The notes: a model not told the origin generated them from the sequence alone. DNA of 56,155 bases from Caulobacter sp. HMWF025 (GCF_003060965.1 NZ_QAII01000029.1:3917-60071), one strand, 5' to 3'. Shown: positions 35,291 through 45,258, counted from the stretch's first letter. Made by a program: numbers and translations.

Positions 35291-35731
35291 CTAGCGTCCG
35301 CGCCTAACGCCTTTTCCCAGTCCTATCTGCTTTGCAAAATCAGAGCGTCGCGCCGCATAGGCGGGCGCGACCATCGGATAGTCCGGTGGCAAGCCCCATT
35401 TGCGCCGGTAGTCCTCAGGGCTCATGTCATAGTGAGATCGAAGATAGCGCTTCAGCATCTTGAGGTGCTTACCGTCCTCGAGACAGACGATGTAGTCGTG
35501 ATGCAGCGAGCGCGAGACGGGCACCGCAGGCTTTGCCTTCTCGGGCGTTCGGATCAGGTCGTTTGCCGCGAGGCCGGCCAGCGCCTGGTGTACCGTCCGG
35601 ATCAGGTCGGGGATCATGGTCCGCGATACCGTGTTCTGGCCGAGATAGGCCGAAACGATGTCGGCACTGAGCGCCAGGAAATCAGGAGAGCGTCCGGAAT
35701 CTGAAGCTCTCTCGCTGCCTTGCATCGCCAT
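35291..35731 (-). CDS. MucR/Ros-family transcriptional regulator
   Basis: 146 residues. The Ros-type finger region reads [21 protein letters not shown], followed by [21 protein letters not shown], the strongly conserved MucR core. The second cysteine of the usual C-x2-C is replaced (CLED), as in Caulobacter MucR proteins. MucR proteins are H-NS-like silencers of AT-rich promoters and in Caulobacter take part in cell-cycle and surface-gene control. It is divergent from glyA over a 162-base region. A second ATG two codons in is an equally possible start. Confidence 0.9.
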   Translation of the reverse strand: MAMQGSERASDSGRSPDFLALSADIVSAYLGQNTVSRTMIPDLIRTVHQALAGLAANDLIRTPEKAKPAVPVSRSLHHDYIVCLEDGKHLKMLKRYLRSHYDMSPEDYRRKWGLPPDYPMVAPAYAARRSDFAKQIGLGKGVRRGR

Positions 35732-35893
35732 CGCGTGTGTCTCTTCTGCCGCGGGTTCAAGTTGATCCCGAACGGCAACACCGCCCGGTCATGTCCCGAA
35801 CGTGCAGGGTTGATTTGGGTTCCATCATTGATCGCAGCGCGCAGGCGGTTAAAGAGAGCGCAACTGACTCCCCGCAGCGCTTGGAGAGCGTCC

Positions 35894-37186
35894 ATGACCG
35901 CACCCAATTCGAACCTGAACGCCTTCTTTGGCGCGGATCTCGCAACAACCGATCGTGACATCTTTGACCGGATCGGTCTGGAGCTGGGGCGTCAGCAGAA
36001 CCAGATCGAGCTCATTGCCTCCGAAAACATCGTCTCCAAGGCCGTTCTGCAGGCTCAGGGCTCGATCCTGACCAACAAGTATGCCGAGGGCTATCCGGGC
36101 AAGCGCTACTATGGTGGCTGTGAGTTTGTCGACGAGATCGAGACCATTGCGATTGAGCGCGCCAAGGCCCTCTTCGGTGCCGGCTTTGCAAACGTTCAGC
36201 CGCACTCGGGTTCGCAGGCCAACCAGGCCGTCTTCATGGCGCTGCTGCAGCCGGGCGACAATTTCCTGGGCATGGACCTCGCTGCCGGCGGCCATTTGAC
36301 TCACGGGTCACCGGCCAATCAGTCGGGCAAGTGGTTCAAGCCGGTGTCCTACTCGGTCCGCCAGCAGGACCATCTGATCGACTACGACAGCGTCGCCGAG
36401 ATTGCCCAGCGCGAGAAGCCGAAGCTGATCATCGCCGGCGGCAGTGCCTATAGCCGCGAGATCGATTTCGCCCGTTTCCGCGAGATCGCCGACAGCGTCG
36501 GGGCCTATCTGATGGTCGACATGGCCCACTTCGCGGGTCTCGTCGCCGGTGGTGTGTATCCAAGCCCGATTCCGCACGCCCACATCGTCACGACGACCAC
36601 CCACAAGACCCTCAGGGGACCTCGCGGTGGCCTGATCCTGACCAACGACGAAGCCATCATCAAGAAGGTCAACTCGGCAGTTTTCCCCGGTCTGCAGGGC
36701 GGCCCGCTCGAACATGTGATTGCGGCCAAGGCCGTCGCTTTCGGCGAAGCCCTCCAGCCGGCGTTCAAGGACTATGCGCGTCAGATTGTCGCCAATGCCC
36801 GCGCCCTGGCTGAGGCTCTGGGCAAGTCCGGCGTGAACATCGTGTCAGGCGGAACCGACAGCCACCTCATGCTGGTGGATCTTCGCCCCAAGTCCGTCAC
36901 GGGCCGAGACGCCGAGCACAGCCTCGAGCGTGCCAACATGACCTGCAACAAGAACGGCGTCCCCTTCGACACCGCACCGTTCACCGTGACTTCAGGGATC
37001 CGTCTCGGCACGCCCGCCGGCACGACGCGGGGCTTCCAGGAAGCCGAGTTTGCCCGGGTTGGCGAACTGATTGGCGAAGTGATCAACGGCCTTGCCGCGA
37101 ACGGTGCCGACGGCAACGGTGCGGTTGAAGACAAGGTCCGTGAGGAAGTCCTGGCCTTGACGGCACGCTTCCCGATCTACAACTAA
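35894..37186 (+). CDS. glyA: Serine hydroxymethyltransferase
   Basis: 430 residues. It interconverts serine and glycine with tetrahydrofolate. [12 protein letters not shown] at 40-51 is the family N terminus, [13 protein letters not shown] the PLP ring contact, and [14 protein letters not shown] the Schiff-base lysine K238. GGAGAG before the ATG sets the start; upstream in-frame codons add 58 unconserved residues. It probably leads a transcript with nrdR and ribH-nusB-thiL. It supplies glycine for HemA and consumes serine used by SPT. Confidence 0.96.
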   Translation: MTAPNSNLNAFFGADLATTDRDIFDRIGLELGRQQNQIELIASENIVSKAVLQAQGSILTNKYAEGYPGKRYYGGCEFVDEIETIAIERAKALFGAGFANVQPHSGSQANQAVFMALLQPGDNFLGMDLAAGGHLTHGSPANQSGKWFKPVSYSVRQQDHLIDYDSVAEIAQREKPKLIIAGGSAYSREIDFARFREIADSVGAYLMVDMAHFAGLVAGGVYPSPIPHAHIVTTTTHKTLRGPRGGLILTNDEAIIKKVNSAVFPGLQGGPLEHVIAAKAVAFGEALQPAFKDYARQIVANARALAEALGKSGVNIVSGGTDSHLMLVDLRPKSVTGRDAEHSLERANMTCNKNGVPFDTAPFTVTSGIRLGTPAGTTRGFQEAEFARVGELIGEVINGLAANGADGNGAVEDKVREEVLALTARFPIYN

Positions 37187-37217
37187 TAGGTTCGACGCAG
37201 CCGGAGGGGGCTAGATC

Positions 37218-37691
37218 ATGCGATGCCCGTTCTGTGGACACGCTGAAAGCCAAGTCAAGGACAGCCGCCCGTCGGAAGATGGTGCGGCGATCCGGCGCCG
37301 TCGCGCCTGTCCCGAGTGCGGTGGGCGTTTCACCACGTTCGAGCGCGTTCAACTGCGTGAGCTGACAATTCTCAAGCGGTCCGGGCGTCGCTCGCCGTTT
37401 GATCGTGAGAAGCTGGTCAGATCAATTTCTCTGGCGATGCAGAAGCGTCCTGTGGACGCCGAACGAATTGACCGCATGATCAATGGAATCGTTCGACAGC
37501 TCGAAAGCATGGGCGAGACGGAACTTCCTTCGTCTACTGTGGGGGAGATGGTCATGAAGGCGCTGAAGGCGCTCGATGACGTGGCCTATGTCCGCTATGC
37601 GTCGGTCTATCGCGATTTCAAGGAAACTAGCGATTTCGCAAAGTTTCTGGGTGAAGAAGGTCTGAGTGACGTCGCAGAAGACGAGACTTAG
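37218..37691 (+). CDS. nrdR: Transcriptional repressor NrdR
   Basis: 157 residues. The N-terminal zinc ribbon is [18 protein letters not shown] with a second pair in [15 protein letters not shown], followed by the ATP-cone domain that senses dATP/ATP. NrdR represses ribonucleotide reductase genes through NrdR boxes; no such gene is in the window. GGAGGGGG lies upstream of the ATG. Position after glyA is conserved in alphaproteobacteria. Confidence 0.95.
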   Translation: MRCPFCGHAESQVKDSRPSEDGAAIRRRRACPECGGRFTTFERVQLRELTILKRSGRRSPFDREKLVRSISLAMQKRPVDAERIDRMINGIVRQLESMGETELPSSTVGEMVMKALKALDDVAYVRYASVYRDFKETSDFAKFLGEEGLSDVAEDET

Positions 37692-37762
37692 GCACAGTTT
37701 GGTTTTGGTGGGTCTTGAGTTTGTCGGCGAACGGTCGGCCTCGGCCCTGGAGTTCGAGCTTG

Positions 37763-38227
37763 ATGGTTGAAGACAAAATCCGCCTGCTGATCGTGGAGGG
37801 CCGAAGCTATTCGGGGATCTCCGACGAACTGCTGCGCGGGGCCGCCCAGGCCATTGAGGCTTACGGGGCGGATTACGATGTGATCACCGTCTCGAGTGCC
37901 CTTCAGATCCCTGGCGCGGTGGCTCTGGCGGAAGAGGCCGGACACAAGCCGGTCGGTGTTCGCTATGACGGCTATGTCGCCCTGGGCTGCGTGATCCGTG
38001 GCGAAACCTATCATTTCGAGATCGTGGCCAATGAGACGGCTCGTGGTCTGCAGGACCTGTGCATCGGCAAGCGTCTTGCCATTGGCTTTGGGGTTCTGAC
38101 GGTTGACGAGGAAGACCAGGCCTGGACGCGAGCCCGCGTTAGCGAAGGTGATCGTGGCGGCGCGGCGGCCAAGGCCTGCCTGGAGACCGTAGCCCTCAAG
38201 CGTCAGTTGCTGGGGCAAACCCGATGA
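37763..38227 (+). CDS. ribH: 6,7-dimethyl-8-ribityllumazine synthase
   Basis: 154 residues. It makes the riboflavin precursor lumazine from the pyrimidine and the four-carbon phosphate. Core motifs are [33 protein letters not shown] with the catalytic His, and [25 protein letters not shown] follows. The upstream genes ribD, ribE and ribBA, often found between nrdR and ribH, are missing here. Its stop overlaps the nusB start (ATGA). The ATG used fits the usual length. Confidence 0.93.
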   Translation: MVEDKIRLLIVEGRSYSGISDELLRGAAQAIEAYGADYDVITVSSALQIPGAVALAEEAGHKPVGVRYDGYVALGCVIRGETYHFEIVANETARGLQDLCIGKRLAIGFGVLTVDEEDQAWTRARVSEGDRGGAAAKACLETVALKRQLLGQTR

Positions 38228-38676
38228 GCAAGGCCCAACGCATTCAACCGCGGTCTGTGGCGCGGCTCGCCGCGGTGCAGGCGCTGTACCAGATGGAAGT
38301 CTCGGGCGTTGGTGTCGAGGCTGTGGTTCGCGAGTTCTCGGAACACCGGTTTGACCGCGACGTCGACGGCCAGCAGATGGCCGCCGCCGACGAGACCTTT
38401 TTTGCCGAATTGGCCAAAGGGGTCGTCGGCCATCAATCCGAGATCGATCAGGCTATCGTGAAGCGACTTGCCTCCGGCTGGCGTCTGGACCGGCTGGATG
38501 CGACTGCCCGGGCGGTTCTGCGCGCCGGGGCCTTTGAACTCATCCATCGTCGCGATGTGCCGACCGAAGTCGTCATCGACGAATATGTTGAAATCGCCAA
38601 ATCCTTCTTCGAAGGACCGGAGGCCGGATTCATCAATGGCGCCCTCGACGCGATTGCCCGCGATGCACGAAGCTGA
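38224..38676 (+). CDS. nusB: Transcription antitermination factor NusB
   Basis: 150 residues, all-helical. [16 protein letters not shown] at the N terminus and [19 protein letters not shown] with [20 protein letters not shown] at the C terminus are classic NusB blocks. With NusE/S10 it binds boxA RNA to keep rRNA transcription going. It overlaps ribH by 4 bases and thiL by 14, so all three are translationally coupled. Confidence 0.95.
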   Translation: MSKAQRIQPRSVARLAAVQALYQMEVSGVGVEAVVREFSEHRFDRDVDGQQMAAADETFFAELAKGVVGHQSEIDQAIVKRLASGWRLDRLDATARAVLRAGAFELIHRRDVPTEVVIDEYVEIAKSFFEGPEAGFINGALDAIARDARS

Positions 38677-39694
38677 CGGCGAAGACGACTGGTTTGCAGA
38701 TGATGGCCCGTCAGAGCAGACGGCGCCAGCCAACGAGTTCGACCATATAGCACGCTTGCTGCGTCCGCTGACCCGGGGTGACCCTGCTGCCCTGGATCTG
38801 CTCGACGATGCCGCCGTGCTGCCGTCGCGGCCGGGCCACGACCTGGTGATTACCAAAGACGCCATGGTCGCCGGCGTTCACTTCCTGACCGGAGAGGCTC
38901 TTGATGTTGTGGCCCGCCGGCTGCTGAGAACCAACCTCTCTGACCTGGCGGCCAAGGCGGCCGAACCTTATGGCTATTTCCTCGCGGTCGGTTGGCCCTC
39001 GGGTACCACCGTCGCGGACCGCGAACTCTTTGCCTACGGTCTTGCAGAAGACGGCGCGCTCTACGATGTCAGCCTTCTCGGAGGCGATACCGTCACGACA
39101 TCCGGTCCGCTTGTCGTTTCGGCGACCTTCCTTGGGTGGGCCCCCAGCGGCGATGCCGTGCTGCGCAGAGGGGCCCGTGTCGGCGACCGTCTCATGGTCA
39201 GCGGCACCATTGGTGACGGCTGGCTGGGCCTTCTGGCTCATTGGGGCGAGGTCGAGGACCCGGGTGGTGGCCTGGCCCGCCGCTACCGGATGCCGCCGCC
39301 GCGGCTCAGCATCCGCGATGCGCTAAGGGCTTATGCCCGCGCGGCCGCCGACGTTTCCGACGGCTTGCTCGCAGACGCCGGGCATGTGGCCAAGGCCAGT
39401 GGCCTGAGGGTCAATGTTGACCTTGACCGTCTTCCCCTTTCACCCGGTGCCCGTCACTGGCTTAGCGCTCAGCCGGAGGCCGGCGAGGCGCGCATGTCTC
39501 TGGCTTCGGGCGGGGATGACTATGAGATCGTCTGTGCCGTTGATCCAGGCGATGTAGCCGCTTTCCAGGCCGCCGCCATGGCGAGCGGCGTGCCGGTTCG
39601 CGATATAGGCGAGTTCGTCGAGGGCGAAGGGGTTTGTGCGCTCTTCAAGGGCAAGGACATTACGCCTGAGCAACTTGGCTGGCTGCACGGCTGA
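38663..39694 (+). CDS. thiL: Thiamine-monophosphate kinase
   Basis: 343 residues. It phosphorylates thiamine phosphate to the active diphosphate. The acidic Mg/ATP sites are [50 protein letters not shown] and, near the C terminus, [20 protein letters not shown]. The N-terminal 20 residues are unusually acidic, then [11 protein letters not shown] starts the conserved part. The start codon overlaps nusB; the Shine-Dalgarno is weak, as expected for coupling. Confidence 0.93.
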   Translation: MHEADGEDDWFADDGPSEQTAPANEFDHIARLLRPLTRGDPAALDLLDDAAVLPSRPGHDLVITKDAMVAGVHFLTGEALDVVARRLLRTNLSDLAAKAAEPYGYFLAVGWPSGTTVADRELFAYGLAEDGALYDVSLLGGDTVTTSGPLVVSATFLGWAPSGDAVLRRGARVGDRLMVSGTIGDGWLGLLAHWGEVEDPGGGLARRYRMPPPRLSIRDALRAYARAAADVSDGLLADAGHVAKASGLRVNVDLDRLPLSPGARHWLSAQPEAGEARMSLASGGDDYEIVCAVDPGDVAAFQAAAMASGVPVRDIGEFVEGEGVCALFKGKDITPEQLGWLHG

Positions 39695-39708
39695 CCACAG
39701 CCCGTCGG

Positions 39709-39735
39709 TAGCGAAGGCTCAAGGCTTTTTCGCTA
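39709..39735 (+). terminator. Hairpin between thiL and the following small gene
   Basis: TAGCGAA (39709-39715) and TTCGCTA (39729-39735) form a 7-bp stem; a T-run lies inside its 3' arm. It may attenuate read-through from the thiL transcript. Confidence 0.3.
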
Positions 39736-39745
39736 GTCTAGTCCG

Positions 39746-40243
39746 ATGACCGGTTTTTCCATCCCGACGCGCCGCGCCTTGCTCGGCCTCATGCTTCTTG
39801 CCTCCGCAAGCCCGGCCTGGGCGAACTCGGAGAAGAAGAAGGAAGGCGAGGGGGCTCCTCCTGATCCTACGGTCAGAATCCAGCCGTTTGCCGTTCCGAT
39901 CATCGATGGCGGCAAGTTGGTGAACTATGTCTTCGTCAATCTGACCCTCAGGATGGCCACTGATGTGCCGGTCACGGTTCTGGCCAATCAGGAGCCGATC
40001 CTGCGGGATGCGATTGTCCGAGCCGCCCATCGCACGCCTTTTACCAAGTCCGACAGCTACAATGAGGTCGACTCTGCCAAGCTGCAGGCTGCGGTTCTCA
40101 AGGAGGTCGCGGCGCTCGTCGGCAAGGGCAAAGTCGCTTCGGTTGAGATTTCCAAGCAGATTCCGCGCAAGCAGGTCCCCCATCCTTCCGGCGTTCGCAG
40201 ACCCTCGATGATCGTGCAGATGGGCTCCGTCGTCAGGCCCTAG
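39746..40243 (+). CDS. Exported protein of unknown function, weak FliL-like resemblance
   Basis: 165 residues. A signal peptide (ALLGLMLLASASPAWA) is followed by a Lys/Glu linker and a domain IQPFAVPIIDGGKLVNYVF ... VTVLANQEPILRDAIVRAA. The order of a beta strand, NQ/EP and IRDAI-like helix recalls the periplasmic part of FliL, but the membrane anchor of FliL is replaced by a cleavable signal. No flagellar genes are adjacent. A second helix-rich part has AALVGKGKVASVEISKQIP. I do not assign a function. Confidence 0.7.
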   Translation: MTGFSIPTRRALLGLMLLASASPAWANSEKKKEGEGAPPDPTVRIQPFAVPIIDGGKLVNYVFVNLTLRMATDVPVTVLANQEPILRDAIVRAAHRTPFTKSDSYNEVDSAKLQAAVLKEVAALVGKGKVASVEISKQIPRKQVPHPSGVRRPSMIVQMGSVVRP

Positions 40244-40406
40244 CCCAGTCTGGACAAAGCCCCGTGGCCCCGACCTTGATCCCGGTTCGGGTTGCGCAGC
40301 CCCAATCCATTTGGCAGTGTTCTCCTCTTGGCGCCGATCGTGCGTCAGGAGGGAGCATCGAGGGGGCATGAGGTCATAAGACCCGCCCGTCGTATCGTAC
40401 GGCCTT

Positions 40407-40420
40407 TTGATCGTCATCAA
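40407..40420. promoter_or_regulatory. FNR/FixK-type box upstream of hppA
   Basis: TTGATCGTCATCAA is a perfect TTGAT-N4-ATCAA palindrome, centred about 67 bases before the hppA ATG in a 237-base intergenic region. No convincing -10 lies at class II distance, so its mode of action (class I, or repression) is open. Confidence 0.5.
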
Positions 40421-40480
40421 GGGCAAGGTACCGAAACGGCGACCCTCTCGTGATTGGAAGCGCGAAGGGGCAATTACCTA

Positions 40481-42619
40481 ATGAGTCTTTGGCTTACACT
40501 GGCCATAGCGGCCGGGCTGCTGGCGGTGCTGTATGGCGCCGTACAAACGGCCAGCTTGATGCGGGCATCGCCCGGGAATGCAAAGATGCAGGAGATCGCT
40601 GCGGCGATCCAGGAGGGCGCTCAAGCCTATCTGCGTCGTCAATATCTCACCATCTCTGTCGTCGGTGCCGTCATTCTGGTCGGCGTCTATCTGTTGATCG
40701 GCGCCTGGGCCGCCGGTGGATTCCTGGTTGGAGCCGTGCTGTCGGGAGCCGCCGGCTTTGCCGGCATGCTGATCTCGGTCAGGGCCAATGTGCGAACAGC
40801 CCAGGCCTCGTCCGAAGGGCTGGCCAAGGGCCTTTCCCTGGCCTTCACGTCCGGTGCCATCACCGGCATGCTGGTGGCCGGCTTCGCCCTCCTCGGCGTT
40901 GCGGGATACTATGCGGTCCTGACCGTTGGCCTCGGCCTTGAAGCGACCAGCCGGCCTGTCGTCGATGCACTTGTCGCCCTGGGCTTCGGTGCCTCGCTGA
41001 TCTCCATCTTTGCCCGTCTGGGGGGCGGCATCTTCACCAAGGGTGCTGATGTCGGCGGCGATCTGGTCGGCAAGGTTGAAGCAGGCATCCCGGAGGATGA
41101 CCCCCGCAACGCGGCCACGATCGCCGACAATGTCGGCGACAATGTCGGTGACTGCGCCGGTATGGCGGCTGACCTGTTCGAAACCTATGCGGTGACCACG
41201 GTCGCCACCATGGTTCTTGCCGCGATCTTCTTCCGCGGCACTGAGGCGGTGACCTCCATGATGTTGCTGCCGCTCGCTATCTGCGCGGTGTGCATCGTTA
41301 CGTCGATCGTCGGTGCCTTCTTCGTGCGCCTGGGCAAGAGCCAGAACATCATGGGAGCGCTCTACAAGGGCCTGATCGTGACGGGCGTTCTGTCCATTCC
41401 GGCTGTCTGGTATGTGATCAACCAGCTGGTCCCTGCCGCCGTTACGGTCGGCGACAAGACCTTTGATGCCAACAGCCTGTTCTATTGCGGTCTGGCCGGT
41501 CTGGCCGTGACCGCCCTGATCGTGATGATCACCGAGTACTATACGGGCACGAACTTCCGCCCGGTGAAGTCGGTGGCGCAGGCCAGTGTCTCGGGTCACG
41601 GCACCAATGTGATCCAGGGCCTGGCCATGTCTCTGGAATCGACCGCGCTGCCCGCGCTGACGATCATCGTCGGCATCCTGGTCACCTATAACCTGGCGGG
41701 TCTCTTCGGTATCGCCATCGCCACCACGACCATGCTGTCCCTTGCCGGCTTCATCGTCGCGCTCGACGCGTTCGGACCGGTCACCGACAATGCCGGTGGT
41801 ATCGCTGAAATGGCGGGCCTCCCGCCGGAAGTCCGGGTCACGACCGACGCTCTTGATGCGGTCGGCAACACGACGAAGGCTGTCACCAAGGGCTATGCCA
41901 TCGGTTCGGCTGGTCTTGGGGCCCTGGTTCTGTTTGCAGCCTATACCGAAGATCTGAAGTTCTTCTCGGCCAATGCAGCGCCGGGCAGCTTCTTTGAAGG
42001 CATGGGGCCGGTCACTTTTGACCTGTCCAATCCCTATGTCGTGGTCGGCCTGTTGTTCGGCGGTCTTCTGCCGTTCCTGTTCGGCGGCATGTCCATGACG
42101 GCAGTTGGCCGCGCAGCCGAGGCTGTCGTTGCTGAAGTCCGCCGCCAGTTCCGCGAGAACCCCGGTATCATGACCTATGAGGTCAAGCCGGAGTACGGCA
42201 AGGCGGTGGATATCCTGACCAAGGCCGCTATCCGCGAGATGATTGTGCCGAGCCTCTTGCCGGTTGTTTCACCCGTGGTTCTGTTCTTCGTGATCAAGGC
42301 CATCGCAGGCAAGGTCGATGCGTTTGCATCGCTCGGAGCCATGCTGATGGGTGTGATCGTGACCGGTCTGTTCGTTGCGATCTCGATGACCAGTGGCGGC
42401 GGTGCGTGGGACAATGCCAAGAAGGTCATCGAAGAAGGCTTCACCGACAAGGACGGCGTCCTGCACAAGAAGGGTTCGGAGGCTCACAAGGCCGCCGTCA
42501 CCGGCGATACCGTCGGCGACCCCTACAAGGACACCTCGGGTCCGGCCGTGAATCCGATGATCAAGATCACCAACATCGTCGCTCTGCTGCTGCTGGCTGT
42601 TCTGGCTCACAGCGCCTGA
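40481..42619 (+). CDS. hppA: K+-independent proton-translocating pyrophosphatase
   Basis: 712 residues with about 16 membrane helices. It couples pyrophosphate hydrolysis to H+ export across the inner membrane. The active-site segments are [20 protein letters not shown] and [20 protein letters not shown], then [16 protein letters not shown] and near the end [21 protein letters not shown] carries lysine at residue 466, where K+-dependent enzymes have alanine, so this is the K+-independent subfamily. The ATG at 40481 fits the family; nine codons upstream start with an unsupported TTG. It has its own terminator, and a perfect FNR-type box lies in its upstream region. Confidence 0.96.
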   Translation: MSLWLTLAIAAGLLAVLYGAVQTASLMRASPGNAKMQEIAAAIQEGAQAYLRRQYLTISVVGAVILVGVYLLIGAWAAGGFLVGAVLSGAAGFAGMLISVRANVRTAQASSEGLAKGLSLAFTSGAITGMLVAGFALLGVAGYYAVLTVGLGLEATSRPVVDALVALGFGASLISIFARLGGGIFTKGADVGGDLVGKVEAGIPEDDPRNAATIADNVGDNVGDCAGMAADLFETYAVTTVATMVLAAIFFRGTEAVTSMMLLPLAICAVCIVTSIVGAFFVRLGKSQNIMGALYKGLIVTGVLSIPAVWYVINQLVPAAVTVGDKTFDANSLFYCGLAGLAVTALIVMITEYYTGTNFRPVKSVAQASVSGHGTNVIQGLAMSLESTALPALTIIVGILVTYNLAGLFGIAIATTTMLSLAGFIVALDAFGPVTDNAGGIAEMAGLPPEVRVTTDALDAVGNTTKAVTKGYAIGSAGLGALVLFAAYTEDLKFFSANAAPGSFFEGMGPVTFDLSNPYVVVGLLFGGLLPFLFGGMSMTAVGRAAEAVVAEVRRQFRENPGIMTYEVKPEYGKAVDILTKAAIREMIVPSLLPVVSPVVLFFVIKAIAGKVDAFASLGAMLMGVIVTGLFVAISMTSGGGAWDNAKKVIEEGFTDKDGVLHKKGSEAHKAAVTGDTVGDPYKDTSGPAVNPMIKITNIVALLLLAVLAHSA

Positions 42620-42642
42620 TCACGACTGGCGATTGAACGGCA

Positions 42643-42679
42643 ACGCCCCGGAGGGAGACCTCCGGGGCGTTTTTCTTTT
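42643..42679 (+). terminator. Rho-independent terminator of hppA
   Basis: ACGCCCCGGAGG and CCTCCGGGGCGT form a perfect 12-bp stem with a GAGA loop, followed by TTTTTCTTTT. It lies 24 bases past the stop codon. Confidence 0.92.
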
Positions 42680-42729
42680 GGGTCGAAGCGGCCAGACCGC
42701 CGGGCAGCGTTCTCCCGGCGTGAAGGATT

Positions 42730-43248
42730 CTAGTAGACGTCTTCCGGATCGAAAGGCTCGTCGCCTTCAGGCGCACCCCGTCGCTCTTCGCCGACGAACT
42801 CATGATCGATGCGTCGCCGCCGGCACGGGCCAAAGTAGTCACTGACTTTCACAAACGGGCGTGGATTGTGGATCACCTCATTGATCCGGTGCATCACACC
42901 GCGCGCTGTCAGGGGTTTGGCCAGGAACTCGGTTACGCCGGCCATGCGCGCTTCGTTCAGGGTCCGTTGGGTCGCGTGGCCCGTGATCATGATAATCGGG
43001 GCGAAGACCGATCGGCTGGCCGATGAGGTTCTGATCCACCGAATGAGGGCCAGGCCGTCCACGGGCTGCATCATCAAGTCGGTGAAGATGATGTCGATCT
43101 CGAGGGTCGTTACAATCTTCAGGGCGCTGAGCCCGTCCTCGGCCTCGTGAATTTTGCGCAGCCCAAACGAACGGAGCATCGCCCCGAGGATCTTCCGCAT
43201 GTTTGCGTTGTCATCGACGACAAGCACAGACAGCGGAGAGAGATCCAT
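42730..43248 (-). CDS. Receiver-domain response regulator with a basic C-terminal tail
   Basis: 172 residues. The receiver domain has VLVVDDNANM (acidic pair), DIIFTDLMMQPVDG with the phospho-acceptor aspartate, MITGHATQ and FLAKPLT with the switch Thr and Lys. There is no DNA-binding or enzyme domain; instead about 45 residues follow, with FGPCRRRRIDHEFVGEERRG, a tail found on several alphaproteobacterial single-receiver proteins. It probably acts by protein contact. No histidine kinase is adjacent. ATG 43248 is preferred over TTG 43257. Confidence 0.86.
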   Translation of the reverse strand: MDLSPLSVLVVDDNANMRKILGAMLRSFGLRKIHEAEDGLSALKIVTTLEIDIIFTDLMMQPVDGLALIRWIRTSSASRSVFAPIIMITGHATQRTLNEARMAGVTEFLAKPLTARGVMHRINEVIHNPRPFVKVSDYFGPCRRRRIDHEFVGEERRGAPEGDEPFDPEDVY

Positions 43249-43495
43249 CCCGTTCAAGTTCGGCCCCCGGACTTCCAGATGCTCTCAGCAACCCAAGCAA
43301 AGGTTGCCGACTGTTGGGGCAGTGTGGCTCGTACCGGGTTTCCGAAGTGTTGCGATGTCGCTCACGGAGAAGGCATCTTTGCCCTGTCAGGCCTGCACAG
43401 GGCCAAAGTGTCGCACCAGCCATGCCTTTCGAAGGCGACTTTGTCTTGAGCCAGCGGCGTCAAGACATGGCTGGTCGTCGTTGCGTGCCGGTTCT

Positions 43496-43984
43496 CTAGC
43501 GGCGATCACCGGGACGGGTGCCAGGAACACCTTCATTGTCCTGGGGCAGGAGGCCGCCGCGGCCGACGTTACCCAGAAGCTGCTCGAGGATGGTCATCTC
43601 GCGGCCACGCGTCGGGGTCTCACGGCCGTTGTAGGCAATCACCTTGCCGTCCTTGAGCGTGTAGGTATTGATCGAGGCTACTTTTTCGTCGGCCGGATTG
43701 AACTTGATGGCCACCACGTCGCGCTTGATCACCCGGGGCTGATAGAAGGCCACCCGGTCAGTCGTCTGAGAAATATAGTACCAGGTGTTGGGGTCGAAGG
43801 TCGAAACGGTCGAAGGCGAACCCAGCTTTTCCATCAGGGTCGACTTGCTGTCTTCTCCGACTTTCATGTCGACCGGCTTGGCCTCAATGGCCTGGAAACC
43901 GGAATAGCTCGTCAGCGGTGTGCAGCCGGACACCACAGCGGACAGACCGAGGGCGGCTGCGACGAAAACGGCAGGACGAAACAT
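43496..43984 (-). CDS. bamE: Outer membrane assembly lipoprotein BamE
   Basis: 162 residues. The lipoprotein signal ends in the lipobox VSGC (about residue 21). The SmpA/OmlA domain follows: DSKSTLMEKLGSPSTVSTFD and NTWYYISQTTDRVAFYQPRV, typical of BamE. BamE helps the BAM complex insert outer-membrane proteins. The C-terminal tail (RGGLLPQDNEGVPGTRPGDRR) is longer and more polar than in enterobacteria. It is divergent from the cytochrome chaperone gene. Confidence 0.92.
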   Translation of the reverse strand: MFRPAVFVAAALGLSAVVSGCTPLTSYSGFQAIEAKPVDMKVGEDSKSTLMEKLGSPSTVSTFDPNTWYYISQTTDRVAFYQPRVIKRDVVAIKFNPADEKVASINTYTLKDGKVIAYNGRETPTRGREMTILEQLLGNVGRGGLLPQDNEGVPGTRPGDRR

Positions 43985-44015
43985 GCGGGCTCCGGGACCG
44001 GAAGAATGCTGGACT

Positions 44016-44044
44016 TTGACCTATCGTCCGCGGGGGCTTAGTTC
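44016..44044 (+). promoter_or_regulatory. Possible promoter of the bc1 chaperone-yceD-plsX-fabH run
   Basis: TTGACC (44016-44021), a 17-base spacer and TAGTTC (44039-44044) lie 60 bases before the first start codon in the divergent bamE region. The -35 is good and the -10 poor. Confidence 0.35.
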
Positions 44045-44105
44045 AATGGTCCGCGTCGATCGGTTGCCGATCTACGTCCGGGTCGCGGCGAAATAGAGGC
44101 GTTGA

Positions 44106-44636
44106 ATGATTCTGGATCGGCTGTTGAAGCCAAGGCCCGCCAAGGTTGCGGGTGGAAGGCTCTATGCGGGTGCCGTGGCACAGGCTCGCCTTGCACCGCT
44201 GTACGTGCAGTTCGGTGTCCGCGATTCGCTCGAGGGGCGCTTTGAGCTCTTCTCGCTTCATGTCGTGCTGCTTCTGGAGCGGCTGAAGGGACAGGGGTCA
44301 TTGGCGGAGGAAACGTCCCAGGCCGTTTTCGACGCCTATGTTCGGGGACTGGACGACGCATTCCGTGAAATCGGTGTCTCAGACACTGCGGTCGGAAAGA
44401 AAATGAAGAAGCTGGCCGGAGCCTTCTATGGTCGATTGAAGGCCTTCGACGAAGTGATCGCATCATTGCCCGATACTCAGCCGCTGTCTGACCTCCTCGG
44501 CAGGACGGCACTCGAAGAACGCGGCGATGGCGACGTCTTGGGCCTGACAGCCTATGTGCTCAGTGCCCGCGAGTCTTTTGCGGCGCAGTCGCTGAACGAT
44601 TTGCTGGATGGAGAGGCGAAATGGCCGAACCTGTAG
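44106..44636 (+). CDS. Ubiquinol-cytochrome c chaperone (CBP3 family)
   Basis: 176 residues. LYAGAVAQARLAPLYVQFGV and GRFELFSLHVVLLLERLKGQG are the CBP3/UQCC signature, followed by FREIGVSDTAVGKKMKKLAGAFYGR. Mitochondrial Cbp3 binds the cytochrome b mRNA exit site and assists complex III assembly; the bacterial homologues are thought to assist cytochrome b. It overlaps the next gene by 16 bases. Confidence 0.9.
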   Translation: MILDRLLKPRPAKVAGGRLYAGAVAQARLAPLYVQFGVRDSLEGRFELFSLHVVLLLERLKGQGSLAEETSQAVFDAYVRGLDDAFREIGVSDTAVGKKMKKLAGAFYGRLKAFDEVIASLPDTQPLSDLLGRTALEERGDGDVLGLTAYVLSARESFAAQSLNDLLDGEAKWPNL

Positions 44637-45160
44637 AGACGGCCTGGCCCTGTCAGGTCAGCCTCGGTCGCATTGATCGTGGTGGTGTAAGCGTTCGTCT
44701 TTCACCCGACGACAAGCAGCGAAAGACCCTGGCCCGGCAACTGGGCCTTGTGTCCATCGAGACGCTGGAGGCGGAGGTCTATCTGACCCCCTGGCTCGAC
44801 GGGGCGGAAGTGTCCGGTCTAATTCGGGCCCGGGTAGTTCAGACCTGCAGCGTGACGGCGGATGATCTGGAAAGCACGATCGACACGCGCTTCAAGCTTC
44901 ACGTGATCTCCGGTGACAGTGATCAGGCCCCCCAGGATGATGGCGGCGAGTTGGCCCTGGATCCCGAGGCCGATGATCCACCCGATATTCTCGAGAACGA
45001 TATGGTGGACGTATCAGGCTACGTGGTCGAGCATCTGGCGCTGGAACTGGATCCCTTTCCGCGGAAGCCGGGGGCCGTTTTCGAGCCGCCGCAGCCGACT
45101 GCGGAGATTTCGCCGTTTTCCGCGCTGAAAGCGCTTAAGGTAAAAGGTGAAGAGGACTGA
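44621..45160 (+). CDS. YceD/DUF177 family protein
   Basis: 179 residues. The family core is VVQTCSVTADDLESTIDTRF, followed by an acidic stretch (LALDPEADDPPDILEND) and the VDVSGYVVEHLALELDPFPRKPG block. In other bacteria yceD precedes rpmF-plsX-fabH and its product is linked to 23S rRNA accumulation. Here rpmF is missing and plsX follows after 98 bases, a common alphaproteobacterial arrangement. Confidence 0.9.
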   Translation: MAEPVETAWPCQVSLGRIDRGGVSVRLSPDDKQRKTLARQLGLVSIETLEAEVYLTPWLDGAEVSGLIRARVVQTCSVTADDLESTIDTRFKLHVISGDSDQAPQDDGGELALDPEADDPPDILENDMVDVSGYVVEHLALELDPFPRKPGAVFEPPQPTAEISPFSALKALKVKGEED

Positions 45161-45258
45161 GCCAGTCCGACTCGCCGCTTTTGCGTGTTAGACACGCCAA
45201 AATATCACTGACTGTCCCGTCGGGATGTCAGGATCGTCCAGGAGCTGACGGCGCCAAA

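Noticed and set aside
35732-35893. Riboswitch in the glyA leader
   Set aside because: I looked for glycine, SAM and folate riboswitch cores and found none that could be supported by eye.
39410-39430. GGTCAA-TG-TTGACC palindrome
   Set aside because: It lies inside thiL coding sequence and is explained by the RVNVDLD codons.
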